NCBI RefSeq assembly: GCF_040222955.1
Contig: NZ_JAVKCA010000024.1
Span: 12,134 to 76,133, forward strand
Direction of reading: 5' to 3'
Source of the DNA: Marinoscillum sp040222955
GTDB taxonomy: Bacteria > Bacteroidota > Bacteroidia > Cytophagales > Cyclobacteriaceae
Length of the DNA: 64,000 bases
The stretch's first letter is position 1. Each line of letters starts with the position of its first letter. This document shows positions 34,305 through 43,595 of the stretch, in pieces. The position numbers and the translations under genes are program-made. The notes beneath the pieces are model-generated. The model worked only from the letters and a program-made list of their open reading frames with translations, had not been told where the DNA came from and ran no database searches.

Positions 34305-37300
34305 ATGATTTTTCAAACTAGAAGAAATACTGTGGAGTTGTTGCGATATGTAATACTATGCAGCGTCTTTTTCCATTGTAATTCGGTTGCTTTTGGCAAT
34401 CCCTTCAAATCAAAAAATTACACTCAAGCTCAAGGACTGACATCAAATACCATTACCCAAATCTTCCAGGATCATTACGGGTTTGTCTGGTTGGGTACAC
34501 CAGATGGCTTAAATCGCTTTGACGGCATAGAATTTAACTGCTTTACCCACAACCCTACAGATTCCACCAGCATCTCAAATAATGAGATTCAATTCATTTT
34601 TGAAGATCAGCACAATGACTTATGGGTGGGCACCAGATATGGATTGAGTCAATTCAACCGTCTGACGGAGACTTTCAGAAATATTTACTTTAACAAAAAT
34701 CAAAAGGATTCCAGCCTTTTTGATGTGACATATCAGCGAACCAATAATCTTAGATTTTATGCCTATTTCGCACCTCATGATAGCAGTGTCTGGCTAAGTT
34801 CTGATTACAGCGAATTGATTCATTACAAAATAAATTCCAGGCAGGCGAAACGATATCGCCCTTATGAGAACACTTCTGCGTCCGTAATTACCGGGCATAG
34901 CCCTGGAAAATTGTGGATTGGCACAGCAAACAGAGGTTTATTGCTGTACGATTACCAAAATCAGCGCATTACAAGATCGTATTTAGCCAATAATCAAGAT
35001 TCAAAGCAAAAAGCCCAACATATACTGAGCATTGAACCATATGGTGAAACGTCCTATCTGGTCGGGACAAACGGAGGTGGTTTATACATTTACAAAAGTC
35101 AGAGTGATGAGTTTGAGCGGATAATCATCCCGAATTCTACAGAGAGTAGTAAAATTTCAACTTTCATTTCATCTATAATTCATTTGAAGGATCACAAATA
35201 CCTTCTTGGAACTGATGGCGCAGGCATTCAAACCATTGATATTAAGAACCGGAAGTTAATAGAAACGACCCACTCGAAAAGTATAAATACGTTTATTAGC
35301 AATCCTATTATACGCTGTTTATTCATTGATCGCGATAAAAATTTATGGGCCGGAAACTACCATGGAGGGGTAAATGTGATTGACTATTTTACTAATAACC
35401 AGATTGTACACATCAAGCCCAGGCGAGATGAAATTATTTACACAGGTGCCAATATGGTTAATTCACTAATGAGGGACACCAGGGGTAAATTATGGGTCGG
35501 AACTGATGCGGGCACTATCCTTATTTACAATTCAGACTATAGCCTCCACAGAACCATTGACGGACCGAAGCCTTCATCAGGTGAAAAGAATGCTATTTTA
35601 TCCTTGTATCAGGATTCTCAGGGTCAAATCTGGGTAGGTACCTTTTTGCTTGGACTGAGTAGGTTAGATACAGTACGCCAATCTTTTCAAAGTTATTCAT
35701 CCAATACTTTTGACGAAGGAAGCATTCCACACAATGATGTTAGAGCCATTATTGAAGACTCTCAAAAGCGATTATGGGTCGGAACCAATGGAGGCGGTAT
35801 AGGGATTCTAGATAAAACGACTCATAGCTTTCAAACAATTTCACAATTCAAAAACAGCGCGGACTCCAGTTTAAGAATTTATTGTGATAATGTAACAAGT
35901 TTTTATAAAGATAAGCAGGAGAATATATGGATTTCTACCATAAACGGCTTATATGTTTATGTAGATAAAACCGGTGTAATACACTTTTTTGATTCGGACA
36001 TTCCTGAAAATTCATTGTACGGAAAAAAGATCAATGCAATACTTCAGGAAAATGAAAGTGATTTCCTTATCGGGAGTTCTGTGGGACTGTTTAGGCTCCG
36101 AATGCCAAATGGTCCTGGAGAAAAATTTTATCTAGAATCCCCACAGAACAAACTCAGCAACACCAATATAAAAAGTATGCTATCAGATGAAACTGGAAAC
36201 TTATGGCTTGGCCACAATAAAGGTATCACCAGGTTAGATAAAAAATCTCAAACAGTTCATCTGTTTAATCAGCAACACGGGTTTCAATTAGAAGGGTATA
36301 ATGTCAATGCAGCATTAACTTTAGCATCTGGCGAATTATGTTTTGGCGGGGTAAACGGATTTAACGTGTTCTCACCTCATCAAATAAGGTTGGATAGTTC
36401 TGTTGCTGAAGTTATTCTTACAAACATTGAAGTGGGAGGTAAAGAATTAGCCAAAATTGAAGAAAAGCTTAAAACAAAAAACCTCAGATCAATTCATGAG
36501 TTGGAAAAAATCATCCTATCCAGCAAAGATTATATTCTCAAACTAGAATTTGTAGCCCCGAATTATCGTTATCCAGAAAATTTAAATTACACATACAGAC
36601 TGGATGGATTTGATCAACCGGAACAATGGACTGAAGTTAATGCAACCCAAAGATCAGTTACATATACCAACCTGAATCCCGGGGAATATAATTTCATTAT
36701 TAAGGCGTCAAATAATAATGTCTGGAGTAGCAAAACCACTTCCCTTAATATTATTGTTACACCACCATTTTGGAAGACAAATATATTTTACTTCATGTTT
36801 GTACTGGTCATCGTAGCTAGCTTGCTCTGGCTACGAAATTCGGTCTTGAAAATAGAAAGACAAAGAGTTCTTAAAAACAAAATTGACCATGAAAACCAGA
36901 TAAATGAGCAGAAGTTTAAATTCTTCACAAACATCTCTCATGAGATCAGAACTCCTTTAACGCTGATAATTGAACCACTTAAGAAAATTCTGGGCTCAGA
37001 AGAATATCAATACCAAAACAATGTGAATAAACCTCTGTCACAGAATGAGGAAAACTTACGGCTTATCTACAAAAATGCAATTCGATTACATCGAATAGTT
37101 GATCAACTAATGGATTTTAGGAAGATGGAAGCTGGTGTTATGCCTTTAAATATTGCCGAAAATGATTTGGTAGGCTTCATAAAGGAAACCTGCAATCTAT
37201 TTAGCCTGCTTGTTGACCAAAAGAAATCAAGCCTGATTTTTCAAACTACGCATAACAAATTGCTCATGCCATTTGACTTTGATAAGCTTGAAAAAGTTCT

Positions 37301-38516
37301 TCTGAATCTTTTGTCAAACGCGTTTAAATTTTCATTTCCTGAAGCAAAGGTTGTTGTAAAACTTGATGTGATTATTACAGAAACTGAACAACAATTTGCC
37401 AGTATCACTGTCAGAGATAATGGGATAGGAATCCCCAGGAATGAAATAGAGAACATTTTTGAACGATTCTATCAGGTAAAACATGATAACTACTTCCACC
37501 ATGGCTCCGGGGTTGGATTATCTTTTGTGAAAGAAATAATGGAACTACTGAAAGGCAAAATTGAAGTAAGAAGTGACGTTGGAAAAGGGACTGATTTTAC
37601 AATTTTGCTGCCTTTAGGTGATCATGAATATGAAAAAGCGAAAACGGTAAGAAATCACACCATTTACAATACCCTTTCACAAAATGACCTTGCAGAATCC
37701 GAAAAGGATTCTAACCAGATCAAAAAAACACATAGTGATAAATACTCCATACTACTAGTAGAAGACAATGACGACATAAGACGACTAATTTACCAGGCTT
37801 TGGAAAGTGATTTCAACATCGAAACCGCTAAAGATGGAAGGGAAGGGGTGATCATGGCAAAGAAGAATTACCCGAACCTGATAATATCAGACATAATGAT
37901 GCCCTATTTAGACGGTTATGAGCTCTGTAAGGAGTTGAAAAAAGATGTAAACACCTGTCATATCCCAATAATTTTGCTTTCAGCTAAAAGTTCTGATGAA
38001 AGCGTGATCGAAGGGTATGAAACAGGAGCTGATGAATATATACCTAAGCCATTTAGTTCAGGTGTTCTGAAAACCAGGGTCAATAACCTCATCAAAAACA
38101 GAACTATTCTTAGAGATCGTTTTCTCAAAGAAATTGATATTCTACCCGGGGATTTTACTAACATAAAAAGAGATGAGAGGTTATTAAACAAGTTCATCCA
38201 GATAGTGGAACAAAACTGCCACAGAAGCGACTTTAACGCCGATAAGTTTGGACAAATGGCCGGTATGAGTAGATCGGTGTTGTATAGCAAGGTTAAAGAG
38301 ATTACAGGGCAAACCGTAGCAGATTTTATTAAAATAATCCGTCTGAAAATGGCCGCTAAATTATTAAGAAGGAAGGAGTACTCAGTTCAAGAAATTTCTG
38401 AAAAAACCGGATACAAATATCTATCTCATTTCTCAAGAAGCTTTTCTGAATATTTTGGCGTCTCACCTAGCAAATTTATAGAGATGACTGAATTTAATGA
38501 AGAGCGATCAATTTAG
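34305..38516 (+). CDS. Hybrid two-component system regulator (HTCS)
   Basis: 1403 residues from ATG 34305, chosen because AAGAGGAGGGG, a strong Shine-Dalgarno, lies just before it; a TTG at 34263 would add 14 residues. A signal/anchor precedes about 14 beta-propeller repeats (LWVGTRYGLSQF, LWVGTNGGGIGIL) and a Y_Y_Y domain (to about 830), all periplasmic, then one transmembrane helix near 845. The cytoplasmic part has HisKA (FFTNISHEIRTPLTLI), HATPase (LLNLLSNAFKFS, DNGIGIP, GSGVGLSFV), a receiver (LLVEDNDDIRRL; phospho-Asp in ISDIMMPYLDGYE) and an AraC-type HTH (about 1290-1395). Such proteins sense glycan breakdown products and activate neighbouring polysaccharide genes, here most likely the GH5 gene. 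Confidence 0.93.
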   Translation: MIFQTRRNTVELLRYVILCSVFFHCNSVAFGNPFKSKNYTQAQGLTSNTITQIFQDHYGFVWLGTPDGLNRFDGIEFNCFTHNPTDSTSISNNEIQFIFEDQHNDLWVGTRYGLSQFNRLTETFRNIYFNKNQKDSSLFDVTYQRTNNLRFYAYFAPHDSSVWLSSDYSELIHYKINSRQAKRYRPYENTSASVITGHSPGKLWIGTANRGLLLYDYQNQRITRSYLANNQDSKQKAQHILSIEPYGETSYLVGTNGGGLYIYKSQSDEFERIIIPNSTESSKISTFISSIIHLKDHKYLLGTDGAGIQTIDIKNRKLIETTHSKSINTFISNPIIRCLFIDRDKNLWAGNYHGGVNVIDYFTNNQIVHIKPRRDEIIYTGANMVNSLMRDTRGKLWVGTDAGTILIYNSDYSLHRTIDGPKPSSGEKNAILSLYQDSQGQIWVGTFLLGLSRLDTVRQSFQSYSSNTFDEGSIPHNDVRAIIEDSQKRLWVGTNGGGIGILDKTTHSFQTISQFKNSADSSLRIYCDNVTSFYKDKQENIWISTINGLYVYVDKTGVIHFFDSDIPENSLYGKKINAILQENESDFLIGSSVGLFRLRMPNGPGEKFYLESPQNKLSNTNIKSMLSDETGNLWLGHNKGITRLDKKSQTVHLFNQQHGFQLEGYNVNAALTLASGELCFGGVNGFNVFSPHQIRLDSSVAEVILTNIEVGGKELAKIEEKLKTKNLRSIHELEKIILSSKDYILKLEFVAPNYRYPENLNYTYRLDGFDQPEQWTEVNATQRSVTYTNLNPGEYNFIIKASNNNVWSSKTTSLNIIVTPPFWKTNIFYFMFVLVIVASLLWLRNSVLKIERQRVLKNKIDHENQINEQKFKFFTNISHEIRTPLTLIIEPLKKILGSEEYQYQNNVNKPLSQNEENLRLIYKNAIRLHRIVDQLMDFRKMEAGVMPLNIAENDLVGFIKETCNLFSLLVDQKKSSLIFQTTHNKLLMPFDFDKLEKVLLNLLSNAFKFSFPEAKVVVKLDVIITETEQQFASITVRDNGIGIPRNEIENIFERFYQVKHDNYFHHGSGVGLSFVKEIMELLKGKIEVRSDVGKGTDFTILLPLGDHEYEKAKTVRNHTIYNTLSQNDLAESEKDSNQIKKTHSDKYSILLVEDNDDIRRLIYQALESDFNIETAKDGREGVIMAKKNYPNLIISDIMMPYLDGYELCKELKKDVNTCHIPIILLSAKSSDESVIEGYETGADEYIPKPFSSGVLKTRVNNLIKNRTILRDRFLKEIDILPGDFTNIKRDERLLNKFIQIVEQNCHRSDFNADKFGQMAGMSRSVLYSKVKEITGQTVADFIKIIRLKMAAKLLRRKEYSVQEISEKTGYKYLSHFSRSFSEYFGVSPSKFIEMTEFNEERSI

Positions 38517-38752
38517 AGAGGATAAGAACAAAGTTTCCTTTCTCGAATTTGTACACCCTATCATAATTGATAGGATTAAACTAATAATAATGACAAGTTT
38601 TGCATCCTCAGGTGCACAGCCATTAATTACTAGGCCGGTAACAACCAATGACACCGTTGATTTGAAAACAAAATTGATATAAACACACTTTTACCTTTCC
38701 TTTGCCCGATACCAATTCCTGCGAGGAACCTGCTCGATAAAAGCAAAATAAA

Positions 38753-39115
38753 ATGCAAAACGATCCTACTTTAGACCCCAAATACCTTGGCAAAATCTCC
38801 TCTGATTTTGTGAAAGTCTCTGAGTACCTCAAAGAGGCTTCCTATCTCATCAGGAAGAAGGGTTTTTCGGAGTATCCGGTGTTTCCGGTATCCAAAGAAG
38901 ATGTACCCATAGGCCAGTTGCTGTACGAAAAAGGCAAACTGGAAAATGAATGGAACTACTACGCTTCTTTCATGGAGGAGTTTGCCCAGCGGCAGCTCAT
39001 TGCCGAAGAACAAAAATTCAAAGAAGCATATAAAGACCCGGATGAGTACTGCTGCCTTTTCATCGTAGATCGGGAATTCACAAACTTCTTATTTATCCCT
39101 TTCCCCGAAGATTGA
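38753..39115 (+). CDS. Small conserved protein of unknown function
   Basis: 120 residues, no signal peptide, mixed alpha/beta and acidic. It starts MQNDPTLDPKYLGKISSDFV and ends FLFIPFPED. I recognise it only as a hypothetical protein of the type seen in Bacteroidota; no catalytic motif is visible. The regular coding pattern and position 43 bases ahead of mscS support a real gene, perhaps co-transcribed with it. Confidence 0.65.
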   Translation: MQNDPTLDPKYLGKISSDFVKVSEYLKEASYLIRKKGFSEYPVFPVSKEDVPIGQLLYEKGKLENEWNYYASFMEEFAQRQLIAEEQKFKEAYKDPDEYCCLFIVDREFTNFLFIPFPED

Positions 39116-39158
39116 CATTTTTCATAACAAAATCACCGGTTAAAATATTACTAACTGT

Positions 39159-39989
39159 ATGGAAGAACAAGTAAATCAAATCACAGACCTATCTGCTATA
39201 GCGATGGAGTATGCATGGGAATATGGACCTAAAGTTGTCCTGGCCATTATCACCCTTATCATTGGTCTCTGGATCATTGGGATGGTATCACGTGGGTTTG
39301 AGAAGGTCATGAAAAAAAGAAACTTTGACCCTTCTCTCACACCTTTTCTAAAAACCCTCCTCAGTGCTTTACTGAAAGTGATGCTCTTCATCTCTGTCAT
39401 AGGCATGGTGGGTATAGAAGTCACTAGCTTTATCGCCATTCTGGGAGCCGCTGGTCTGGCGGTTGGTCTGGCCCTGCAGGGTACGCTCCAAAATTTTGCC
39501 GGTGGGGTGATCATCCTCCTCCTGAGACCCTTCAAAGTAGGTGACGTCATTGACGCCAAAGGCTACATGGGTACGGTCAAAGAAATTCACATATTCTACA
39601 CCATCGTCAACACCTTCGACAAAAAAGTGGTCTACATCCCCAATGGCACACTCGCCAATTCGGACATGACCAACCTCTCACAAGAAGAAGACAGACGAAA
39701 TGAATGGAAATTTGGCATTGCGTATGGTGACGATGTAGACAAAGCCAAGACCCTGCTTCGAAAATTTATTGATGAAGACGAGCGAATACTGAAGGAGCCT
39801 GAACCATTTATTGCAGTACATTCTCTGGGTGACAGCTCGGTGAATCTGGTGGTTCGCACCTGGTCCAAAGCGGGCGATCTCTGGCCTGTATATTTTGACA
39901 TGAACGAAAAGGTATACAAGCAATTCGCAAAAGAAGGCCTCAACATTCCCTTTCCGCAAATGGATGTGCATGTGCACAACCAGAAATAG
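39159..39989 (+). CDS. mscS: Small-conductance mechanosensitive channel (MscS family)
   Basis: 276 residues, close to the 286 of E. coli MscS. Three transmembrane helices lie at about 26-48, 65-85 and 88-112. The pore helix TM3 has the Gly/Ala pattern (ILGAAGLAVGLALQGTLQNFAGG), and the beta domain follows with LLRPFKVGDVIDAKGYMGTV and the PNGTLANSDMTN motif. It opens under membrane tension to release solutes during hypo-osmotic shock. A strong terminator follows at 40010. Confidence 0.95.
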   Translation: MEEQVNQITDLSAIAMEYAWEYGPKVVLAIITLIIGLWIIGMVSRGFEKVMKKRNFDPSLTPFLKTLLSALLKVMLFISVIGMVGIEVTSFIAILGAAGLAVGLALQGTLQNFAGGVIILLLRPFKVGDVIDAKGYMGTVKEIHIFYTIVNTFDKKVVYIPNGTLANSDMTNLSQEEDRRNEWKFGIAYGDDVDKAKTLLRKFIDEDERILKEPEPFIAVHSLGDSSVNLVVRTWSKAGDLWPVYFDMNEKVYKQFAKEGLNIPFPQMDVHVHNQK

Positions 39990-40009
39990 CGAATTAAAGA
40001 ATAGAATGC

Positions 40010-40038
40010 GCTCCTCAAATTTTTGAGGAGCTTTTTTT
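40010..40038 (+). terminator. Terminator of mscS
   Basis: GCTCCTCAAA (40010-40019) pairs with TTTGAGGAGC (40022-40031), followed by a run of seven T (40032-40038). A classic intrinsic terminator. Confidence 0.92.
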
Positions 40039-40114
40039 TACCCCTTTCAGAAGTGAAATAGGGTTCGGAGAATGAAAATTCATATATTTTCGAAATCTCA
40101 AAATCAAATACCCC

Positions 40115-40828
40115 ATGAGAGTACTTCTTGTTTTAAGTCTACTAATTACCTCCACACTGCATGCTCAGGCTCAAAGCGACTACCTGGTCACTTCCTCAAA
40201 GGACACACTTCGAGGCAAAGTATCTCTCCTACTTCAGGAAAAACTGACAGAAAAAGTAACTGTAACCACAGAAGACGAAACACGAACATTTCATTCGGGT
40301 CAGCTGATTGCTGCCCGTATCAATGAAGTCACCTACAAAAGCATAAAACATGGCGATAAGTACCGGATGATGAAAGAAATCACACCGGGTTATCTTGGTC
40401 TGTATTCCTTTCGTTTTGAAGACAATTATGATTTTGATCCCAAATTCCTGTATAAAGTCACCGGTGAGGGCCAGGAAATACCCACTTTTGGTTTTCGGGC
40501 TGTGGCGGCTGACTTTCTGAGCGAATGCCCCTCTATCGTGCAAGCCATCAAAGACAAAACCTATAAAATCTCAGAGCTTTCCACACTGGTAGATGACTAC
40601 AATACCCGATGCCTGAATACCCGAATGAAGTCCAAAGGAGCTGAAGTCAAAGAAATAAATACGCTTCTGGATCAGATCGCCGAACTTCAGCAGCTACTTC
40701 GGGATATCCAAGCCAAAAAAGATGCAGGTGAAAAAATCCCCCAGTATATGATCAAGGCATTGGAAGCACATGCCAATCATAACCTCAGTGGAGACCTGAA
40801 TCTGCTACTGGAGCAATTGACTCAATAA
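40115..40828 (+). CDS. Periplasmic or secreted protein of unknown function
   Basis: 237 residues. A signal peptide (MRVLLVLSLLITSTLHAQAQ) is followed by a beta-rich domain (about 21-110) starting SDYLVTSSKDTLRGKVSLLL, a pattern common in Bacteroidota proteins of unknown role. A helical C-terminal half contains a probable coiled coil at about 180-215 (EVKEINTLLDQIAELQQLLR). No enzyme motif is seen. The gene converges on the amidohydrolase gene, with only three bases between the stops. Confidence 0.65.
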   Translation: MRVLLVLSLLITSTLHAQAQSDYLVTSSKDTLRGKVSLLLQEKLTEKVTVTTEDETRTFHSGQLIAARINEVTYKSIKHGDKYRMMKEITPGYLGLYSFRFEDNYDFDPKFLYKVTGEGQEIPTFGFRAVAADFLSECPSIVQAIKDKTYKISELSTLVDDYNTRCLNTRMKSKGAEVKEINTLLDQIAELQQLLRDIQAKKDAGEKIPQYMIKALEAHANHNLSGDLNLLLEQLTQ

Positions 40829-40831
40829 AGG

Positions 40832-42106
40832 TCAGTCTTTATAGACCACACCTTCCTTCATGACAAAATTGATCTTGCCCATGTTGTCAATATCTTCGAG
40901 GGGATTGCCATCCACAGCCACAATATCTGCAAACAGACCGGGGCGAATACTCCCCAACTGATCTGAAACACCCAAAATAGCCGCATTCACCGAAGTAGCA
41001 CACTTGATGACCTCCATGGCAGGCATCCCGGCCTCCACCATGTAGATAAATTCCTTATAGTTTTGCCCATGGGGAAATACCCCGGCATCCGTGCCAAACC
41101 CTATGGGAACACCCTTTTTATAGGCTCGGGTAAACGTTTCACTGATCTGCGGACCTATGACGGCAGCCTTCCGGGCCACCATATCTGGATAATAACCAGC
41201 CACCCTGGAGAGTTCAGCCACTGACATCCCGGCAGTGATGGTAGGAATATAATAGGCATTCTTTTCCTTCATGAGCTCCATGGTTGCTTCAGACATGTAA
41301 GTCCCATGCTCTATGGTTTTCACCCCTGCCCTTACTGCCCGTTGCATCCCTTCATCTCCATGTGCATGAGCTGCCACCTGGAAACCTAGATCATTCGCCG
41401 TTTTCACGATGACCTCTATCTCTCCTTCGCTAAAATGAGGTCCACTTCCATCTTCAGCCACGGAAAGCACACCGCCGGTGGCGGTAATCTTGATCAGATC
41501 AGCCCCATCTTTATACCTCTGCCGAACAGCTTTCATAGCGTCTGCGGCACCATTTACCACACCTTCCCTCGGACCGGGATCGCCCATCAGGTCATTTCTG
41601 TATCCATTGGTCGGATCTGCGTGTCCGCCTGTGATGGCCAAAGACTTTCCTGCCGTAAAAATCCTGGGCCCTACAGTCACCCCTCTATTGATGGCGTTTC
41701 GCAATGCAATATTCACACCCATTCCCCCTAAATCCCTTACCGTGGTAAACCCAGCCATTAATGTGACCTCTGCAAAGACCGCCGACTCAAAAGCTACATC
41801 CGCTTCGTTCATCGTGAATTTTTTAAGGTATCTATCCTTGCTCGTCTCATGCTCCAGGTGCACGTGCATGTCTATCAGGCCCGGCATCACCGTCATGTTT
41901 TTCAAATCGATCACCACATCTCCGGATTCGGGAGGCTGATACCCATTGACCACTTTCACAATCTTCTTACCCTCTACTATAATCGTCTTTTGAGTCTGCA
42001 CTTTATCCCCCACCCCATCGATCAATCTCCCCGCATAAATGAGCTTTTGCTGCGCCATTGTTACCTCGCAGAAGGCTATGAGAATCAATGCAAATAGACT
42101 TTTCAT
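40832..42106 (-). CDS. Secreted metal-dependent amidohydrolase
   Basis: 424 residues with a signal peptide (MKSLFALILIAFCEVTMAQ). All amidohydrolase-superfamily marks are present: HVH after MPGLIDM, the lysine of LIKITATGG that can be carboxylated to bridge two metals, His of VAAHAHGDEG, His of KTIEHGTYM, and Asp of GFGTDAGVF. The type is imidazolonepropionase-like/prolidase-like (Xaa-Pro or Xaa-Arg dipeptidases). It is divergent from pxpABC, whose product opens 5-oxoproline, so a role in trimming dipeptides (for example pyroglutamyl or prolyl) is conceivable. That last point is inference from location only. Confidence 0.85.
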   Translation of the reverse strand: MKSLFALILIAFCEVTMAQQKLIYAGRLIDGVGDKVQTQKTIIVEGKKIVKVVNGYQPPESGDVVIDLKNMTVMPGLIDMHVHLEHETSKDRYLKKFTMNEADVAFESAVFAEVTLMAGFTTVRDLGGMGVNIALRNAINRGVTVGPRIFTAGKSLAITGGHADPTNGYRNDLMGDPGPREGVVNGAADAMKAVRQRYKDGADLIKITATGGVLSVAEDGSGPHFSEGEIEVIVKTANDLGFQVAAHAHGDEGMQRAVRAGVKTIEHGTYMSEATMELMKEKNAYYIPTITAGMSVAELSRVAGYYPDMVARKAAVIGPQISETFTRAYKKGVPIGFGTDAGVFPHGQNYKEFIYMVEAGMPAMEVIKCATSVNAAILGVSDQLGSIRPGLFADIVAVDGNPLEDIDNMGKINFVMKEGVVYKD

Positions 42107-42171
42107 TGTTGATGTTTGTTTTTCTCTTTAAAATACAACTAATTTCTGACACAGATTCACAACTAAAGACA

Positions 42172-42873
42172 ATGAAAACCTGGACCATCAACAGTGACAT
42201 GGGTGAAAACATAGGGAATGACCATCTTCTGATGCCCTTCCTGAATGAATGCTGCATAGCCTGTGGCGGGCATGTGGGGGATGAGAGTTCCATGCAAAAG
42301 ACAGTGGATCTCGCACTGAAATATGGCGTTTCGATAGGTGCACATCCATCTTTTCCAGATCAGGCCAATTTTGGTCGGCTCCCCATGCGAATGGAAAAAA
42401 ATGCGTTATCTGATACACTTCGCACTCAGATAGATGCCCTGAGAAAAATCTATCCGGACATCGAACACATCAAACCGCACGGAGCACTGTATAACATGGC
42501 AGCAGTAGATCCTGAAATCGCCTGGACTGTGCTGGAAGTGATTAAAGATTATCCTGGCACCGCGCTGATGGCTCCATGGAGAAGCACAATAGCACAAATG
42601 GCGGAAGAACAAGGCATCAAAGTGCGCTTTGAAGGCTATGGGGACAGAAGGTATCATAGCAACATGGCACTGGTTTCACGAAAAAATCCTGCCGGCGTGA
42701 TCTCTAAACCCAATGATGCAGTAGAGCAGGTAAAATCCATTACCGACAGAGGTATCTTCATCTCCATAGAGGGGGATGAAATAGAATTTGAGGCAGAAAC
42801 CTTTTGTGTGCATGGTGACAATCCTGATGCCCTGAAAATCCTGCAAGCCCTCCATCATCTCAAAGTGTCATGA
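42172..42873 (+). CDS. pxpA: 5-oxoprolinase subunit A (LamB/YcsF family)
   Basis: 233 residues from ATG 42172. A longer frame from 42088 would overlap the divergent amidohydrolase gene and adds a non-conserved hydrophobic stretch. Family marks are INSDMGENIGNDHLLMPF, ECCIACGGHVGD, GAHPSFPDQANFGR and IKPHGALYNM. With PxpB and PxpC it forms the ATP-dependent prokaryotic 5-oxoprolinase that turns 5-oxoproline into glutamate. The stop overlaps the start of pxpB as ATGA. Confidence 0.95.
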   Translation: MKTWTINSDMGENIGNDHLLMPFLNECCIACGGHVGDESSMQKTVDLALKYGVSIGAHPSFPDQANFGRLPMRMEKNALSDTLRTQIDALRKIYPDIEHIKPHGALYNMAAVDPEIAWTVLEVIKDYPGTALMAPWRSTIAQMAEEQGIKVRFEGYGDRRYHSNMALVSRKNPAGVISKPNDAVEQVKSITDRGIFISIEGDEIEFEAETFCVHGDNPDALKILQALHHLKVS

Positions 42874-43595
42874 ACCCGAAAATAGTTTTCCGTACACTTG
42901 GTCCGGAAACCTTATTGATGGAATGGCCGGAGGTCATCAGCAGTGAAACGCTCGGTTCAGTCACGGCGCATTTCAGGGCCATTTCAAACGAACTGGCCGA
43001 ACAAATAATTACCTGCTATCCGGCATACTGTAGCATTGCCATCCTTTTCGATACAAATCAGATTTCGGCGGCAGCATTGCAGGAAAATATCCTTGAACTG
43101 GACATTAAGGAGGAACAAAAATCAAAAAGGCTCTGCTGGGAACTACCGGTGTGCTATGATGACCCTTATGGAGTGGACCTTCTGAGGATGGCAGAAGCCA
43201 AAAAAACCACTCCTGAAAAAATCGTTCTCCTCCATACCCAAAACAGCTACCCTGTCTACTTCTTTGGGTTTCTCCCGGGTTTTATGTACCTCGGAGGTCT
43301 GCCCACTGCACTACATTACCCCCGAAAACAAACTCCCGTACGTAAAATTCCGCAAGGCTCAGTGGCCATAGGCGGAAACCAAACGGGCATCTACCCCGCT
43401 TCATCTCCGGGTGGCTGGCACGTCATAGGCAATTGTCCCGTTTCCATGTTTGATCCCTCCCAAAATCCTCCATGCTTTATCCAGACAGGAGACGCTGTGA
43501 AATTCACTGCTGTAGAGGCAGATGAGTACCTACAGATTAAAGAACTCGTAGCACAAGGCCAATACCGCCCTCAAACCTCTACGATCGATGGGTGA
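42870..43595 (+). CDS. pxpB: 5-oxoprolinase subunit B (KipI family)
   Basis: 241 residues. The cyclophilin-like C-terminal half carries FGFLPGFMYLGGLP, the basic PRKQTPVRKIPQGSVAIGG segment and PASSPGGWHVIGNCP. Homologues were first described as KipI, a kinase inhibitor of Bacillus, but next to pxpA and pxpC the 5-oxoprolinase role is the likely one. It overlaps pxpA by four bases and pxpC by eight, so the three genes are one translationally coupled operon. Confidence 0.95.
   Translation: MNPKIVFRTLGPETLLMEWPEVISSETLGSVTAHFRAISNELAEQIITCYPAYCSIAILFDTNQISAAALQENILELDIKEEQKSKRLCWELPVCYDDPYGVDLLRMAEAKKTTPEKIVLLHTQNSYPVYFFGFLPGFMYLGGLPTALHYPRKQTPVRKIPQGSVAIGGNQTGIYPASSPGGWHVIGNCPVSMFDPSQNPPCFIQTGDAVKFTAVEADEYLQIKELVAQGQYRPQTSTIDG

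Noticed and set aside
38497..38682. 61-codon frame overlapping the end of the HTCS gene
   Set aside because: Starts inside the HTCS coding region, no Shine-Dalgarno, no family resemblance. The gap 38517-38752 has a small hairpin (CTATCA/TGATAG) and nothing else I can support.
41435..41939. Plus-strand frames of up to 153 codons opposite the amidohydrolase gene
   Set aside because: The minus frame has all catalytic motifs and a signal peptide; the opposite frames have none.
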